A stretch of 64,000 nt of DNA from SZUA-37 sp964472525 (GCA_964472525.1 CAYYLL010000014.1:1-64000), one strand, 5' to 3'; numbered from the stretch's first letter, positions 27,350 to 36,797 are shown. Numbers and translations: made by a program. Notes: a model not told the origin generated them from the sequence alone.

Positions 27350-27985
27350 CTATGCCTTATTTTTACGTTGCATAATAAGATTGACAAATTTTACAGTTGC
27401 CATTTCAAGGCTATCAACAATTTCAGTTGTTTTAGTTTGAATCACGGTGTAAACAAGTAATAACGGAATCGCAACCATTAAGCCGAATGCAGTGGTGTTC
27501 ATTGCAACTGAAATACTGGTAGAAAGGATTTCACCTTTTAATGCTGGGTCAACTTGTGCAACGGCGGTAAAGGCTTTGATTAATCCGATAATGGTGCCAA
27601 GTAATCCTAGCAGTGTGGCGATATTGGCATACATGGCTAAGTAGTGGGTTCGTTTTTCAAGACGCGGAATAATCTCCAACATACTTTCTTCCATTGCCGC
27701 TTCAATGTCATCCCGAGCTTGTGCAGATTTGTACTTAGATAAACCAGAGTTTAAAATTTTAGCAATAGGTTGGTTCGACTTGTTGGATGCGCTATAAGCC
27801 TGCTTGAAGTCACCACTTTGCATAAGAGGCATGATCTTTTTCAGCAACATGCGATTACGCGCTCTTGATTGGGTTAGGTATATATAACGTTCAAGAGCAA
27901 TAGCGCTGCCAATGGCAAGCACAATAGCAATCGGTATCATAAATGAACCGCCTTCCTGAAAGAATGTAACAATACTGGTATACAT
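27350..27985 (-). CDS. MotA/TolQ/ExbB proton channel family protein
   Basis: The 211-residue protein has three membrane helices (about 15-35, 115-137, 157-180). The family signatures are N-I-A-T-L-L-G-L-L-G-T-I-I-G-L-I-K-A-F and M-N-T-T-A-F-G-L-M-V-A-I-P. It forms the pentameric stator that powers TonB-like or Tol-like systems with proton flow. An excellent ribosome site (AGGAGA) precedes the ATG. It is the first of the exbB-exbD-exbD-agmX-pdz subcluster. Confidence 0.93.
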   Translation of the reverse strand: MYTSIVTFFQEGGSFMIPIAIVLAIGSAIALERYIYLTQSRARNRMLLKKIMPLMQSGDFKQAYSASNKSNQPIAKILNSGLSKYKSAQARDDIEAAMEESMLEIIPRLEKRTHYLAMYANIATLLGLLGTIIGLIKAFTAVAQVDPALKGEILSTSISVAMNTTAFGLMVAIPLLLVYTVIQTKTTEIVDSLEMATVKFVNLIMQRKNKA

Positions 27986-28012
27986 GATTTTTCTCCTTAT
28001 AAAACCTTAAAC

Positions 28013-28300
28013 TTATTTTTTACTTGATTCTGTTTTATCATGCAAGGCATGATAATAATTTACTTGGCGTTGGAACACTTCACGATCAATAGGCTGTAGT
28101 GCTTCATCAATTAAACTTTCTAATGGTGGTTGACTCATGTCAGGCACTTCTGATTTTTTCCATGGCACGATATAAAGAATCTTTGGAAGTTCCTGATTAC
28201 CAATAATAGCAGTACCTTCTAAATCTAATCTATCCTCGGCATGTGCGACAGAATAATTAATGGAGAGTATAAGAAATAAACTACTGCTTAATATTTTCAT
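28013..28300 (-). CDS. Small secreted protein of unknown function
   Basis: The 95-residue product has a signal peptide ending A-H-A-E-D near residue 22. A short mature part contains Y-I-V-P-W-K-K and P-I-D-R-E-V-F-Q-R-Q-V-N-Y-Y. I do not recognise a family. Its start overlaps the stop of the TPR lipoprotein gene by four bases, and ExbB follows after 27 nt, so it belongs to the operon and probably acts in the periplasm with the motor. Confidence 0.7.
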   Translation of the reverse strand: MKILSSSLFLILSINYSVAHAEDRLDLEGTAIIGNQELPKILYIVPWKKSEVPDMSQPPLESLIDEALQPIDREVFQRQVNYYHALHDKTESSKK

Positions 28301-28938
28301 CCGTGTTTGCCCCTTGATGTTTTATGGGTGGTGGTTTGTGCTGTTTTAACTCGTCTTTTTAAATCGAGTATCCATTTAGCCACTTTTGTATCGGCTCGTG
28401 TTGAAAATTGTTGATACTGTTCATAGTGATACAGTGCACGTTTTAGATCATCCAAGTATAGGTCGTATAAAATACCGAGATTGAGATGTGCGTTGGCATA
28501 TTTTGAGTTTTTTGATAGTGCTTTTTGATAAGCTTCTTTTGCCTCAACAAATTTCCCACTGCGACGATATGCGACACCTAATAAATTGTAGCCAACGGCA
28601 TTATCTCGATTAATCTGTATGGCGCGTTTAAATGCGGCTTCAGCTTTACTTAAACGATTTTTTTTCAGGTAGATTAATCCTATATTAAGTTGAGGGCCGG
28701 CAAATTTCGGGTATTTCTTGTTGATTGAATTAAACAGGTGAAATGCACGTTTAGTTTGTCCCGCCTTCATTGCCATAATAGCACGTTGGTAAGCTGCTTG
28801 TGCTTGCGGAGCAACCGGAGTAGTGTTTGTTTTTTCAGGAGCCGTTGCCAGACAGGCGTTAAGTAATACTGTACTGACGGCAACAAGAAAAATATTACGC
28901 AAGGGCATTTTAATGTGATTAATGAATAGCATCGACAT
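28297..28938 (-). CDS. TPR-repeat lipoprotein
   Basis: The 213-residue protein has a lipobox (V-L-L-N-A-C near residue 29) and three to four TPR repeats between about 45 and 190 (A-I-M-A-M-K-A-G-Q, A-V-G-Y-N-L-L-G-V-A-Y, A-N-A-H-L-N-L-G-I-L-Y). It is likely anchored to the outer membrane as a scaffold, comparable with AglT-type proteins of myxococcal motility systems. ATG at 28938 is used, with AAGG nine bases upstream; its start overlaps the preceding gene by 20 nt. Confidence 0.85.
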   Translation of the reverse strand: MSMLFINHIKMPLRNIFLVAVSTVLLNACLATAPEKTNTTPVAPQAQAAYQRAIMAMKAGQTKRAFHLFNSINKKYPKFAGPQLNIGLIYLKKNRLSKAEAAFKRAIQINRDNAVGYNLLGVAYRRSGKFVEAKEAYQKALSKNSKYANAHLNLGILYDLYLDDLKRALYHYEQYQQFSTRADTKVAKWILDLKRRVKTAQTTTHKTSRGKHG

Positions 28939-31789
28939 ACCGTTCTACCTTTTCAGTTTTTGCGTAACGTATAGGTTGTAATCTTGATAATTGTTTAAGA
29001 CTTTTCTTAACCCAGTTATTATAAATACCTAAACGGACATTTTTTATATTTTCAACATGGATATCAATAGCTTTTTCTTCAAATGGAAAGGCTTGTTCTT
29101 CCAATAGAATGTCATATTGTTCTTTCTCCTCGGCTGATAGCCCTTTAGGACGTTGTGACTTCATTAAGGCGCGAGCAAAATTGTTATATATTTCTGCAAT
29201 TTGATAGGTTGCCGAGGTGGATACATCTGCAACTTTATAATTGAGAGCTTGCTGGTAAGCTTTAATTGTTTTTTGCATTAAACGTTTTTTCTTTTTCAGG
29301 CTTTTCTTTAAAGGGATGCGTAAGCGTATTCTATTATATTGAGTTCGAAGCGGCTTCGCTAATACCAATGTCGCATTCCCTGCAAGATATTTGGTTCTGT
29401 CGGTGCGATGACGGCCACCTCTTGCATCGGCTTTAATAATTTCGCGTAACCAGTGGCCCCATTTTTTAAGCTTACGTGCTTTTTTGTAATGCTCCGCCAG
29501 TGTATTTCGAGCTTCCATGGCTTCTGCCAGTGGACGTGGGTATTGTTTTATGTATTTTTTATAAAGGCGTATCCCATTATTTTGGTTACCCCCTTTAAGG
29601 TAGAGGTTTGCCGCTTGTAATGTCATGTCTCGTTTAAAGTTAGCATTGCCTTTAGTTTTAAGCAGTTTCTCGATTTCTCCTGCGGCTTTGGTGTATTGTT
29701 TTGTTTCCGTGTAGATAAAGGCAAGCTTTTCGGTTACGCCTTGCTGTAATTTCTTCTTTTGCGGGTAATTTCTTCTGAATTGCTCAAGAATATGGGAGGC
29801 ACGTTTTAATTGCTTTTCTTTTATAAGTAAAGTTGCAGCATCGTATTCAGCTGCCGCTAATAGAGGTGAGTTAGGTACTGCTTTCTTTAAACGTAAAAAA
29901 TGAGACACGGCAAGCTGATTATTGTTGCTCGCTTTAGCTAATTCCCCTTGCTTGTAAATACTGGCTGCTAATCGTGTTTGCATGGGTTTATAGAGTTTGC
30001 TGGTTTTAGCAGTACGGTGTAATACTTGTTTGTAAGCTTTTTCTGCCTCAGCATAATTGGCTAAAGCAAATTCAGAGTGGCCGATAATACCCCATGCTGT
30101 ACGTTTGTCGCGTGGTGAGGTATATTTTGATTTCATTTTTAACAATAAGCGAGCGGTTTGATTGGCTCGAGCGTAACGCTTGTACGCATAAAGTGTTTCG
30201 CTGGTTTTAGCTAATACCGATGGTACACGTTTATCCTGTGGAAATTTTTCACTAAATAATAATGCGCTTGCAATGGCTTTTTGTTGCCAGACATAAACAA
30301 GTTTTCCACTGTTTTTATTTTTGCTGTTCTGTACCTGCCGTTGCAGCTTCGGATAAATTAGAATAGCTGCATAAGCGGCTTCTGCACTTTTCTTATGTTT
30401 GACGTAACCATAAGCTGTTTTTTCAAATTCCAGTATTGCTTTTTGGTACTGTCCTGATTCGTTTAATGATTCAGCCAGTAAGAAATTCATATTGGCACTG
30501 GCTTTGTCATTAGGAAACATTGTAATAAATTCGTCATACCATTTTGCGGCTTGACGGTAATCACTTCGTTTGTGTGATTTTCGGCCACTGGCATGATAGT
30601 ACGTTGCAAGGTCTTTAATATGCAATGCGAGTAATGGTTTAATAAAATTGCGCTTTTCATTACTCTGAGTTCGCCAGTAGTAACTTTTAGTATTATATCG
30701 TTTAATAAAATCAATTTTAGATTGAATAACCAGGCTGGTTAGGCCACCTTTCTTATAAGCTGAAATGGCGTCCTGATGAAATATCGGTGCATCAGGGTCA
30801 TTTGGGGCATGTTTAACGTAAGCCATATAAGTATCGGCTGCATCGACTATGCGATCTTTATTTTGATATTGTTTACCTAATGCACGGTATAGAAGTGGTT
30901 CATAGGGCTTTTTCCCTGAAGATTTAAGATAACGTGTCAGGGTGCGAGCGCCTTGTTGGTATGATAATGTCAAGCTGGTAACACGTAGGGTGTCATTGAG
31001 TAATTCTTTTTCGCTACGACTAATACCCGGTGATAATGTAACTCGACCTAGTTTACCTTGAGAACTCTTTATATCGAGTAAATGAATAAACTGCTTCAAT
31101 GCTTGAGGGTATTTATTACGTTTAAAGAATGTCCAGCCATATTTATACATTGCTTTTTCGAAAAACAAAGAGTGCTTATAATTTTTAACAACGTTGTTGT
31201 AAGCATTTCCTGCCAACGCATACTTGTTTAATACGAAATAAGTTTCTCCAAGCCTGAAATTAACTTCATCACTATACTTTGAGTGAGGGAATTTTCTTTT
31301 TAATCTGTTAAGAGTATTTTGTTCATTTTGTGTTTCAGCAAGCAATGAATAGGCTTTTGCGAGTTGATATAAAACCAATTCATTTTCTTTTGAATTTTTG
31401 TGGGTTCGTAAGTAACGTGTATATTGTTTAATGGCTGAACGAAGTTGCTGTTTGCCGGCTGCCGACATTGGGTCGTCATCGGCTGCCGTTCGGTCTTCAC
31501 CTGACATTAATTCCAAATCAGCTAGGCGACGTTGTGCATCACTGTAAATATCTTCAACGGGTACGCTACGAAGGAACTCTTTGTATTTTGCAACAACACT
31601 TTTTCTTTCTATGGGTTGTACTTTAATATTTTCAATAACAAAATCTTTATCCTCGATACTGGCGATGGTGGGTGAATTTCTACCCGTTGCACAGGCAACA
31701 AGAATCATCGATAGAGAGAACCCAGTTAAAATAGTTCTGGCCATTTTAAAATTTAGGTTTGCAGCTTGTGATTTAATAACATGTTTCAC
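28919..31789 (-). CDS. Large TPR-repeat lipoprotein, 956 aa
   Basis: The product has a lipobox (I-L-V-A-C near residue 33) and about 20 degenerate TPR/Sel1-like helical pairs (Y-Q-L-A-K-A-Y, F-R-L-G-E-T-Y-F, Y-K-Y-G-W-T-F-F and others) over nearly the whole length. It is strongly basic with many Lys and Tyr. It should be an extended periplasmic solenoid. The start is GTG at 31789, overlapping the previous stop in GTGA; an internal ATG at 31744 would also keep the lipobox. It belongs to the TPR set of the ExbB/AgmX operon. Confidence 0.85.
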   Translation of the reverse strand: MKHVIKSQAANLNFKMARTILTGFSLSMILVACATGRNSPTIASIEDKDFVIENIKVQPIERKSVVAKYKEFLRSVPVEDIYSDAQRRLADLELMSGEDRTAADDDPMSAAGKQQLRSAIKQYTRYLRTHKNSKENELVLYQLAKAYSLLAETQNEQNTLNRLKRKFPHSKYSDEVNFRLGETYFVLNKYALAGNAYNNVVKNYKHSLFFEKAMYKYGWTFFKRNKYPQALKQFIHLLDIKSSQGKLGRVTLSPGISRSEKELLNDTLRVTSLTLSYQQGARTLTRYLKSSGKKPYEPLLYRALGKQYQNKDRIVDAADTYMAYVKHAPNDPDAPIFHQDAISAYKKGGLTSLVIQSKIDFIKRYNTKSYYWRTQSNEKRNFIKPLLALHIKDLATYYHASGRKSHKRSDYRQAAKWYDEFITMFPNDKASANMNFLLAESLNESGQYQKAILEFEKTAYGYVKHKKSAEAAYAAILIYPKLQRQVQNSKNKNSGKLVYVWQQKAIASALLFSEKFPQDKRVPSVLAKTSETLYAYKRYARANQTARLLLKMKSKYTSPRDKRTAWGIIGHSEFALANYAEAEKAYKQVLHRTAKTSKLYKPMQTRLAASIYKQGELAKASNNNQLAVSHFLRLKKAVPNSPLLAAAEYDAATLLIKEKQLKRASHILEQFRRNYPQKKKLQQGVTEKLAFIYTETKQYTKAAGEIEKLLKTKGNANFKRDMTLQAANLYLKGGNQNNGIRLYKKYIKQYPRPLAEAMEARNTLAEHYKKARKLKKWGHWLREIIKADARGGRHRTDRTKYLAGNATLVLAKPLRTQYNRIRLRIPLKKSLKKKKRLMQKTIKAYQQALNYKVADVSTSATYQIAEIYNNFARALMKSQRPKGLSAEEKEQYDILLEEQAFPFEEKAIDIHVENIKNVRLGIYNNWVKKSLKQLSRLQPIRYAKTEKVERYVDAIH

Positions 31790-33684
31790 TCTGCATCACC
31801 CTGTTGCGATATTTTTTTCGAAGATGATAGAGAAATTTTGTCATATAAACGTGCTACAGAAAAACGCGCTCTGGCATGATATTTTTTTAATGCGCGTTGT
31901 TTATTATTTAATTCACGCATTGCCATTAGCACTAAAAATCGTTGTTGTTGTCCCAGTAAACGCTTAAGCTTTCTTTTTAAACGTGTAATACGAGTTGTTT
32001 TTTCAATAATTTTTTCATTAAAGCCCGCAAAGCGTGAGGGTGCTGCTTCCCATGCCTGTTTAATCGATTGGGTTGCCTTTTTTGTATCATCAAGTGCGGA
32101 CTCAACTAGCTTAAGTTGTTTTTCAGCTTTCCATAAACGCGGAACATAGTCTCTGGACAGTTTCCATATCATTATTCCTTTTAAAATATGAAATTTATGT
32201 TTTTGCTCTGTTAAATCACTACTGTTTCTTAAATTTTCCAATGCAAGTTCAACGCGGCCTAATTTTTTTATCTGCTTGCGTTCTTTTTTTGTTGCAAGTG
32301 CCAGTATGTCGTTTTGTTTGTCAATACGTGTCAGTTCTTTTTTAAATCGGTCTTTTTCGTTGGTTAAGGCAATAATTTTATTGATTCTTTCATCATTCTT
32401 AATTTCGGGTAATTTATTTTGGTAACGTAACTTTCTTTCTTTTAGCATAAGTTCGTAAGCGGGAAATTGGTCTGTCCAACGATTAAGTACTTTCTGTAAA
32501 AATAACAGATCACGCAAGTTTAAATAAGCTTGTTGAAATTTATTTTTTGCAATGAGTTGTTCAATGTACGGCGTCGCAAGAGAAACCGGCGGTGTGGTTA
32601 GCCGGAAACCATTATCTTCTTTTTCTGCACTAAGTACCTTACTTAATGACGCAATCAGTTCGCCTCCTTCTATGATATTAATAACGGCATTAATCGATTT
32701 AAGTTCCTGATCGTAAACGGCAACGGCATTCTGGTAATGCCCGAGTGCATTAGTATTTGCCTTGATTTGTTCAAGTGTGTAGGGGATGGCTAGCATTGCC
32801 TCTTGTACCGCAGTATCAACAGCGTCTCGTTTTTCTAATGCCATCCATGGACGTAGTGCTTTTTTGTGTTCATTTAATGTACTGTATGCCCAACCGAGCC
32901 CAAGTAATGCTTTATTCGAAAACGGTCCTTTAAGCCGTACCTGACGCAAAAATCCGGGGGCTCGATCGGGTTGGTTATTACGGATATAGGCAAAGCCAAT
33001 GGCTAAATTAGCTTTATCAACCAAAGCATTTATTTCTGCTGAATCAGCATTGATACTGCTTATCTGACGTAAATGTTGTATCCCTTCTTTATATTTCCCA
33101 TCTCGTATTAAAGCGACACCTATATTATAGAGTGCATAGTAGGCCCATTCACTATTGTCCGAAAATTGTTCGAGTAGTTGGGTTGCTTTAGCATATTCTT
33201 TTTTGCGCAAATAAATATTGGATAGTAAATGCAGTTTTTCGTCATTAAAATAGACGGGCAAGGTTGTTGTTACATTGGTGAGGGCTGCAACTGCTTTGTC
33301 ATAAAATGATTTTTTATAAAATAATTTACCTAGGTAGAAGAAGGTACGATCGCGTATAGAAATCGGTAAATTTTTGGCTAGTAATTTTGTGAAAACATCA
33401 TGAGCCTGATTGTGCAATCCATAGGCGAGAAACAACCCACCTTTTAATAATTCAGGCTCGTTACCCTGTGTGGTGATGGGATTTTGTTTGTCTGCAACCA
33501 TCAGGTTAGTCAGAGATGAAAAGTATTTACTCTGATAGAAATTATATAATGCTTCGCCATAACGCAAGTCTTTAATCGTTTCTTTGGGAAGTTTGTCATT
33601 GGCTGTCGCTGGAATGAACGCACAGCCTAATGTCAGTACAGAAACTGATAGCACTAGTCGAATATAATTGTGTGACAGCGACAT
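31786..33684 (-). CDS. Secreted TPR and coiled-coil protein, 632 aa
   Basis: A signal peptide ends near residue 28 (P-A-T-A-N-D). TPR-like repeats follow to about 330 (F-F-Y-L-G-K-L-F-Y-K-K, A-Y-Y-A-L-Y-N-I-G-V-A-L, L-G-L-G-W-A-Y-S). The rest is a charged helical, probably coiled-coil region with many Lys and Arg. It is expected to be a periplasmic scaffold. It is translationally coupled to the 956-residue TPR lipoprotein by a 4-bp overlap and begins eight bases after the previous gene. Confidence 0.82.
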   Translation of the reverse strand: MSLSHNYIRLVLSVSVLTLGCAFIPATANDKLPKETIKDLRYGEALYNFYQSKYFSSLTNLMVADKQNPITTQGNEPELLKGGLFLAYGLHNQAHDVFTKLLAKNLPISIRDRTFFYLGKLFYKKSFYDKAVAALTNVTTTLPVYFNDEKLHLLSNIYLRKKEYAKATQLLEQFSDNSEWAYYALYNIGVALIRDGKYKEGIQHLRQISSINADSAEINALVDKANLAIGFAYIRNNQPDRAPGFLRQVRLKGPFSNKALLGLGWAYSTLNEHKKALRPWMALEKRDAVDTAVQEAMLAIPYTLEQIKANTNALGHYQNAVAVYDQELKSINAVINIIEGGELIASLSKVLSAEKEDNGFRLTTPPVSLATPYIEQLIAKNKFQQAYLNLRDLLFLQKVLNRWTDQFPAYELMLKERKLRYQNKLPEIKNDERINKIIALTNEKDRFKKELTRIDKQNDILALATKKERKQIKKLGRVELALENLRNSSDLTEQKHKFHILKGIMIWKLSRDYVPRLWKAEKQLKLVESALDDTKKATQSIKQAWEAAPSRFAGFNEKIIEKTTRITRLKRKLKRLLGQQQRFLVLMAMRELNNKQRALKKYHARARFSVARLYDKISLSSSKKISQQGDAE

Positions 33685-33692
33685 GGTGGATG

Positions 33693-34247
33693 TTATTCCC
33701 AGACCTTAACTTTAAACTGTGGTTGTTGTTTTACCGTGTCATCACTTATTTTGAGTTCTACAAATTGAGCGGCACTTGTTTTATTGATAATGGTGGTTGA
33801 GCCTTCTTTGTAGGGACGGTTATTGGGGCCAATGCCCGTGTAATAGGCGATAATTTCATGTTTGCCGGAAGGTAGGTTGCCGGTGTAAATACGTTGTACG
33901 CCACCACGCTTTAAAGCTTCAATTTCGCGTTTAGTATATAAATGGTTGGCAACAATTTTGTCATCAAGCCTGACTTGCACAGAGTCAAGTCGAAACAGAT
34001 TGCCAATGTCTATTGATAAAAATATGGATATTTGGGTGTTGGAAGGAAATAACAGTTCTTCTTCCAGCATAAATAAGTCGCGATTCAGATCCAGAACTTC
34101 TTTTTTTAGGCCTTGTATCTGGTTGTCTAGGGAACGTAGTTCATTAGACGGCACAGCGGTAGAGGCTGTTTCTTCAGCCATTGTATTTATGCTGTTCAGT
34201 AATAGAAAACCTAGAATAGCAAATGAATAAATTATTTTTTTTAACAT
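33693..34247 (-). CDS. Periplasmic coiled-coil protein with a C-terminal beta domain, 184 aa
   Basis: I start at ATG 34247, which gives a clean signal peptide (M-L-K-K-I-I-Y-S-F-A to M-A-E-E-T near residue 25). An upstream in-frame start at 34301 would bury it. A short coiled coil follows (L-D-N-Q-I-Q-G-L-K-K-E-V-L-D-L). A beta-rich domain resembling PEGA-like or Ig-like modules comes next (V-R-L-D-D-K-I-V-A-N-H-L, G-N-L-P-S-G-K-H-E-I-I-A-Y-Y). The function is unknown. Its position between DUF3570 and the TPR genes suggests it bridges barrel and scaffold. Confidence 0.7.
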   Translation of the reverse strand: MLKKIIYSFAILGFLLLNSINTMAEETASTAVPSNELRSLDNQIQGLKKEVLDLNRDLFMLEEELLFPSNTQISIFLSIDIGNLFRLDSVQVRLDDKIVANHLYTKREIEALKRGGVQRIYTGNLPSGKHEIIAYYTGIGPNNRPYKEGSTTIINKTSAAQFVELKISDDTVKQQPQFKVKVWE

Positions 34248-34264
34248 AAGAGGTATACCTGTTT

Positions 34265-35356
34265 TTAATACCATAATGATAATAATATTTGTGCGACCCA
34301 AGCTGTAAACGAATATTGTGCACCGGTTTTGTAATTGGTGAAATCATCGTATTTAAATTCCATATAGCTGAGTGATGTTGTGAATGTACCTTTGCTGAAA
34401 AAGCCCCTGTCATTTTCAAACATGTGGTAAGTGTATCCGGCTTTTAATGAGGTATCGGAAAAAGTACTTAACTCTTTATCTCGAGCCATATAAATCATTT
34501 CGGCATCAAAGTTATCACTGTAGAAGCTGGCTTTGTTTTGAGAATACAGCCGATAAGAAACCTCGAAAATGTTTTTATTGCCTAAATATTTGCTAAAGCC
34601 GATTTCGATGGTATCGCTTTGGATGCCCCAAGTGTCAGTAAAATAGCGATAGTCAAAATGAATGGAACCACGCCAGTCAAAGTAAGTTAAAGATCGAAAT
34701 GAATAGGCTTCACTGGTTCGTGTTGACGGATAAATTTCAGGTACATAAGCACCAAGAACGCGTGCGGCACGATACGGGTTATTTAGAAAACCTTTTTCTG
34801 CGATAGCTTCGTAATTAAAACTGGTTATCCAGTTTTTTGTGATAATTTGAGATATTCCCAAACGGTAGCGGTAGCGATTTAATGCTTTATTAAAGTCAGT
34901 ATCAACGCGTTTTACGGTATCCGATGATGTGGAATAGCCCATGCTAAAGGTTGTCATTCCACCAAAAAATTCCTGAGACATATCAATGTTATAAGAATCG
35001 GATAGATAATCATTTTCTTCGCTGTTGTTATAAGAGATGCTGGTAATCGTATCATTGAATAAATAGTCGACTCCCAATGAAATATCATCACGCTTATCAG
35101 TATATTCGCTGGCTTGAGCCTGAACATCAATAGAAGCACTGGTGATATTATCAACATAGTAGCTTGCAAAAACTGAATACGATTTTTCGTTACCTTTGCG
35201 TACTAAAATAGCCGGACCTTGCGCAGTGACGCCACCACCGGAATAATAGTGGGTCATAATATCTGCACGATCATCGGCTAGTACGGCTGCATGTAACAAA
35301 CGTACGGATAGAAAAAATACAAGCAGTATAAAGTTGAAGTAATTCAATAATTTCAT
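34265..35356 (-). CDS. DUF3570 outer-membrane beta-barrel protein
   Basis: The 363-residue product has a signal peptide (L-L-H-A-A-V-L-A near residue 25). The DUF3570 opening follows: D-R-A-D-I-M-T-H-Y-Y-S-G-G-G-V, then alternating beta strands typical of an outer-membrane barrel, ending in an aromatic residue (L-S-L-W-Y). DUF3570 genes are commonly next to DUF4266, a thioredoxin and apbE, as here. I choose ATG 35356, 13 nt after the DUF4266 stop, rather than the ORF start at 35446, which would run through that gene. Confidence 0.82.
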   Translation of the reverse strand: MKLLNYFNFILLVFFLSVRLLHAAVLADDRADIMTHYYSGGGVTAQGPAILVRKGNEKSYSVFASYYVDNITSASIDVQAQASEYTDKRDDISLGVDYLFNDTITSISYNNSEENDYLSDSYNIDMSQEFFGGMTTFSMGYSTSSDTVKRVDTDFNKALNRYRYRLGISQIITKNWITSFNYEAIAEKGFLNNPYRAARVLGAYVPEIYPSTRTSEAYSFRSLTYFDWRGSIHFDYRYFTDTWGIQSDTIEIGFSKYLGNKNIFEVSYRLYSQNKASFYSDNFDAEMIYMARDKELSTFSDTSLKAGYTYHMFENDRGFFSKGTFTTSLSYMEFKYDDFTNYKTGAQYSFTAWVAQILLSLWY

Positions 35357-35369
35357 TTTATCTTGTAGC

Positions 35370-35615
35370 TTAGTTACAACCACAGCCCCCACCCACACTG
35401 GTTCCAGCACCATGCGAACCTTCGCGTACGTTATAAACATGCTCAAAGTGACTTGAAATAGAAGGTTGCCTTGTGAAACTCATAATAGGATCGGCTAAAA
35501 TCTCACGTTCATAAGGTTGCACCCACGGTTCAAAAGAAGAACACGCTGTTACCGCGCTCATTAATAGAATAGCGAGACTTATTCTTAATGATTTTTGTTT
35601 AGTTAGGAAAAGCAT
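35370..35615 (-). CDS. DUF4266 small lipoprotein with GGGCGCN C-terminus
   Basis: The 81-residue protein has a lipobox with Cys25 (A-V-T-A-C-S-S). A conserved W-V-Q-P-Y-E-R-E-I-L-A-D-P-I-M segment follows, and the C-terminus reads G-A-G-T-S-V-G-G-G-C-G-C-N. This is the DUF4266 layout. The invariant C-G-C tail in a tiny lipoprotein suggests metal or cofactor attachment or a redox role. The neighbouring TlpA thioredoxin could reduce the pair and the operon's ApbE could flavinylate a partner, but neither is shown. It is six bases after tlpA. Confidence 0.85.
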   Translation of the reverse strand: MLFLTKQKSLRISLAILLMSAVTACSSFEPWVQPYEREILADPIMSFTRQPSISSHFEHVYNVREGSHGAGTSVGGGCGCN

Positions 35616-35620
35616 GGTTT

Positions 35621-36130
35621 TTATTCTCTTAATAGTTGTTTAATTGCTTTAACATATTTTTTCTCATACCCCGGCTTGTAGCCGTAGAATATATTTCGAA
35701 CTTTTCCGTCTCGATCTATGAGTAAGGTAAAAGGCATAGCCTTTATAGAATATAATTTGCTGACAGTCTGTGAGCTATCAAACAAGATTGGAAATTTAGC
35801 ACCTAAATCTCGTGCCATTTTAGATGCTTTCATTTTATTCTTGTCGATATTAACACCTAGCACGGTAAAGCCAATATTTTTGTATTGTTGATAAATCTTT
35901 TGTAACTTTGGGATTTCAACCCGACAAGGGTTGCACCAAGTCGCCCAAAAATTAAGCATAATAACTTGACCACGTTGCTCGGTTAAACGGATATTTTGTT
36001 TTGTTGATGACGATAAGGTGAAGTCTGGAGCTGTTTGGTTAACTTTTACGGCATAGGCAGAGTTGCTGCCAACTATTAATAACAAAGACACTAATATTTT
36101 GATAATAGAGTTTTTCATTGTGTCAGCCAT
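35621..36130 (-). CDS. TlpA/ResA-like secreted thioredoxin
   Basis: The product has a signal peptide or anchor (I-L-V-S-L-L-L-I-V-G-S, cleavage near S-A-Y-A-V). A thioredoxin-fold domain follows with active site W-A-T-W-C-N-P-C-R and the cis-Pro loop K-A-M-P-F-T-L-L-I-D. ResA/TlpA proteins reduce apocytochrome or other envelope disulfides. Here likely clients are the c-type heme proteins and the C-G-C tail of DUF4266 in the same operon. The start may be ATG 36130 or, giving a tighter signal peptide, ATG 36118. Confidence 0.88.
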   Translation of the reverse strand: MADTMKNSIIKILVSLLLIVGSNSAYAVKVNQTAPDFTLSSSTKQNIRLTEQRGQVIMLNFWATWCNPCRVEIPKLQKIYQQYKNIGFTVLGVNIDKNKMKASKMARDLGAKFPILFDSSQTVSKLYSIKAMPFTLLIDRDGKVRNIFYGYKPGYEKKYVKAIKQLLRE

Positions 36131-36138
36131 GATTTAGG

Positions 36139-36789
36139 TTAAAAATAAATAGACAGACCAAGTGTCATTTCGAGATTGCTAATAACTTTACTTGTACCCG
36201 TTATATCAGATTCAAATGAATGCCGCCTTACATCCATATGAATGGCAAGCCAGTCTTTTGGCAGTATTCGGAAACCCGCACCTAATATGGTTGTACTGTG
36301 ATCCTTGCTGACAAAAGTGGTACTGCCTGCACCGGCGACAAGATAAAATGAACTGGTCCATGCCACCTCTTCAACTGGAAAGAATTCTCCGGAAAACAGG
36401 TTGTAACCGACAATGACATAGTTGTATTCAAGTGTTTCAGTTTCATTAGGGAAAAGTCCACCGGGTAATATTTTGCGGAAGGTGGTGTCTGAAACATCGG
36501 TGCTGCCAAAAGAACCCTCGATAAAGGCACGTTCGGTTATGTGGTAGGTCACTCTAAAACCGGTCACCGTATTGGCACCAAAGTCTTCCATATTATACTG
36601 CCCCATATAGGTGCCAACTTCAAAATTTTCGGTATCAATTTTGGGGATAACAATATCTCGGCGTTCAATTTCAGGTTTGATAACCTGTTCATCCTGAGGG
36701 TGAAGCTCGCGAGTGGATTCGGCTGCATTAGCAAGACAACTAATGCTAAGAATGAGTAAGCTTAAAATCGTTTTCATAATTTTTATCAT
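36139..36789 (-). CDS. Outer-membrane beta-barrel protein, 216 aa
   Basis: The product has a signal peptide (S-C-L-A-N-A-A-E near residue 22). A linker follows, then about eight amphipathic strands (G-F-R-V-T-Y-H-I-T-E-R-A-F-I-E-G-S-F-G) ending in L-G-L-S-I-Y-F, with the terminal aromatic required by the Bam machine. It matches small OmpA/OmpW-type barrels. It lies between the SH3-barrel gene (8 nt) and tlpA (8 nt). Confidence 0.75.
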   Translation of the reverse strand: MIKIMKTILSLLILSISCLANAAESTRELHPQDEQVIKPEIERRDIVIPKIDTENFEVGTYMGQYNMEDFGANTVTGFRVTYHITERAFIEGSFGSTDVSDTTFRKILPGGLFPNETETLEYNYVIVGYNLFSGEFFPVEEVAWTSSFYLVAGAGSTTFVSKDHSTTILGAGFRILPKDWLAIHMDVRRHSFESDITGTSKVISNLEMTLGLSIYF

Positions 36790-36797
36790 TGGTTAAA

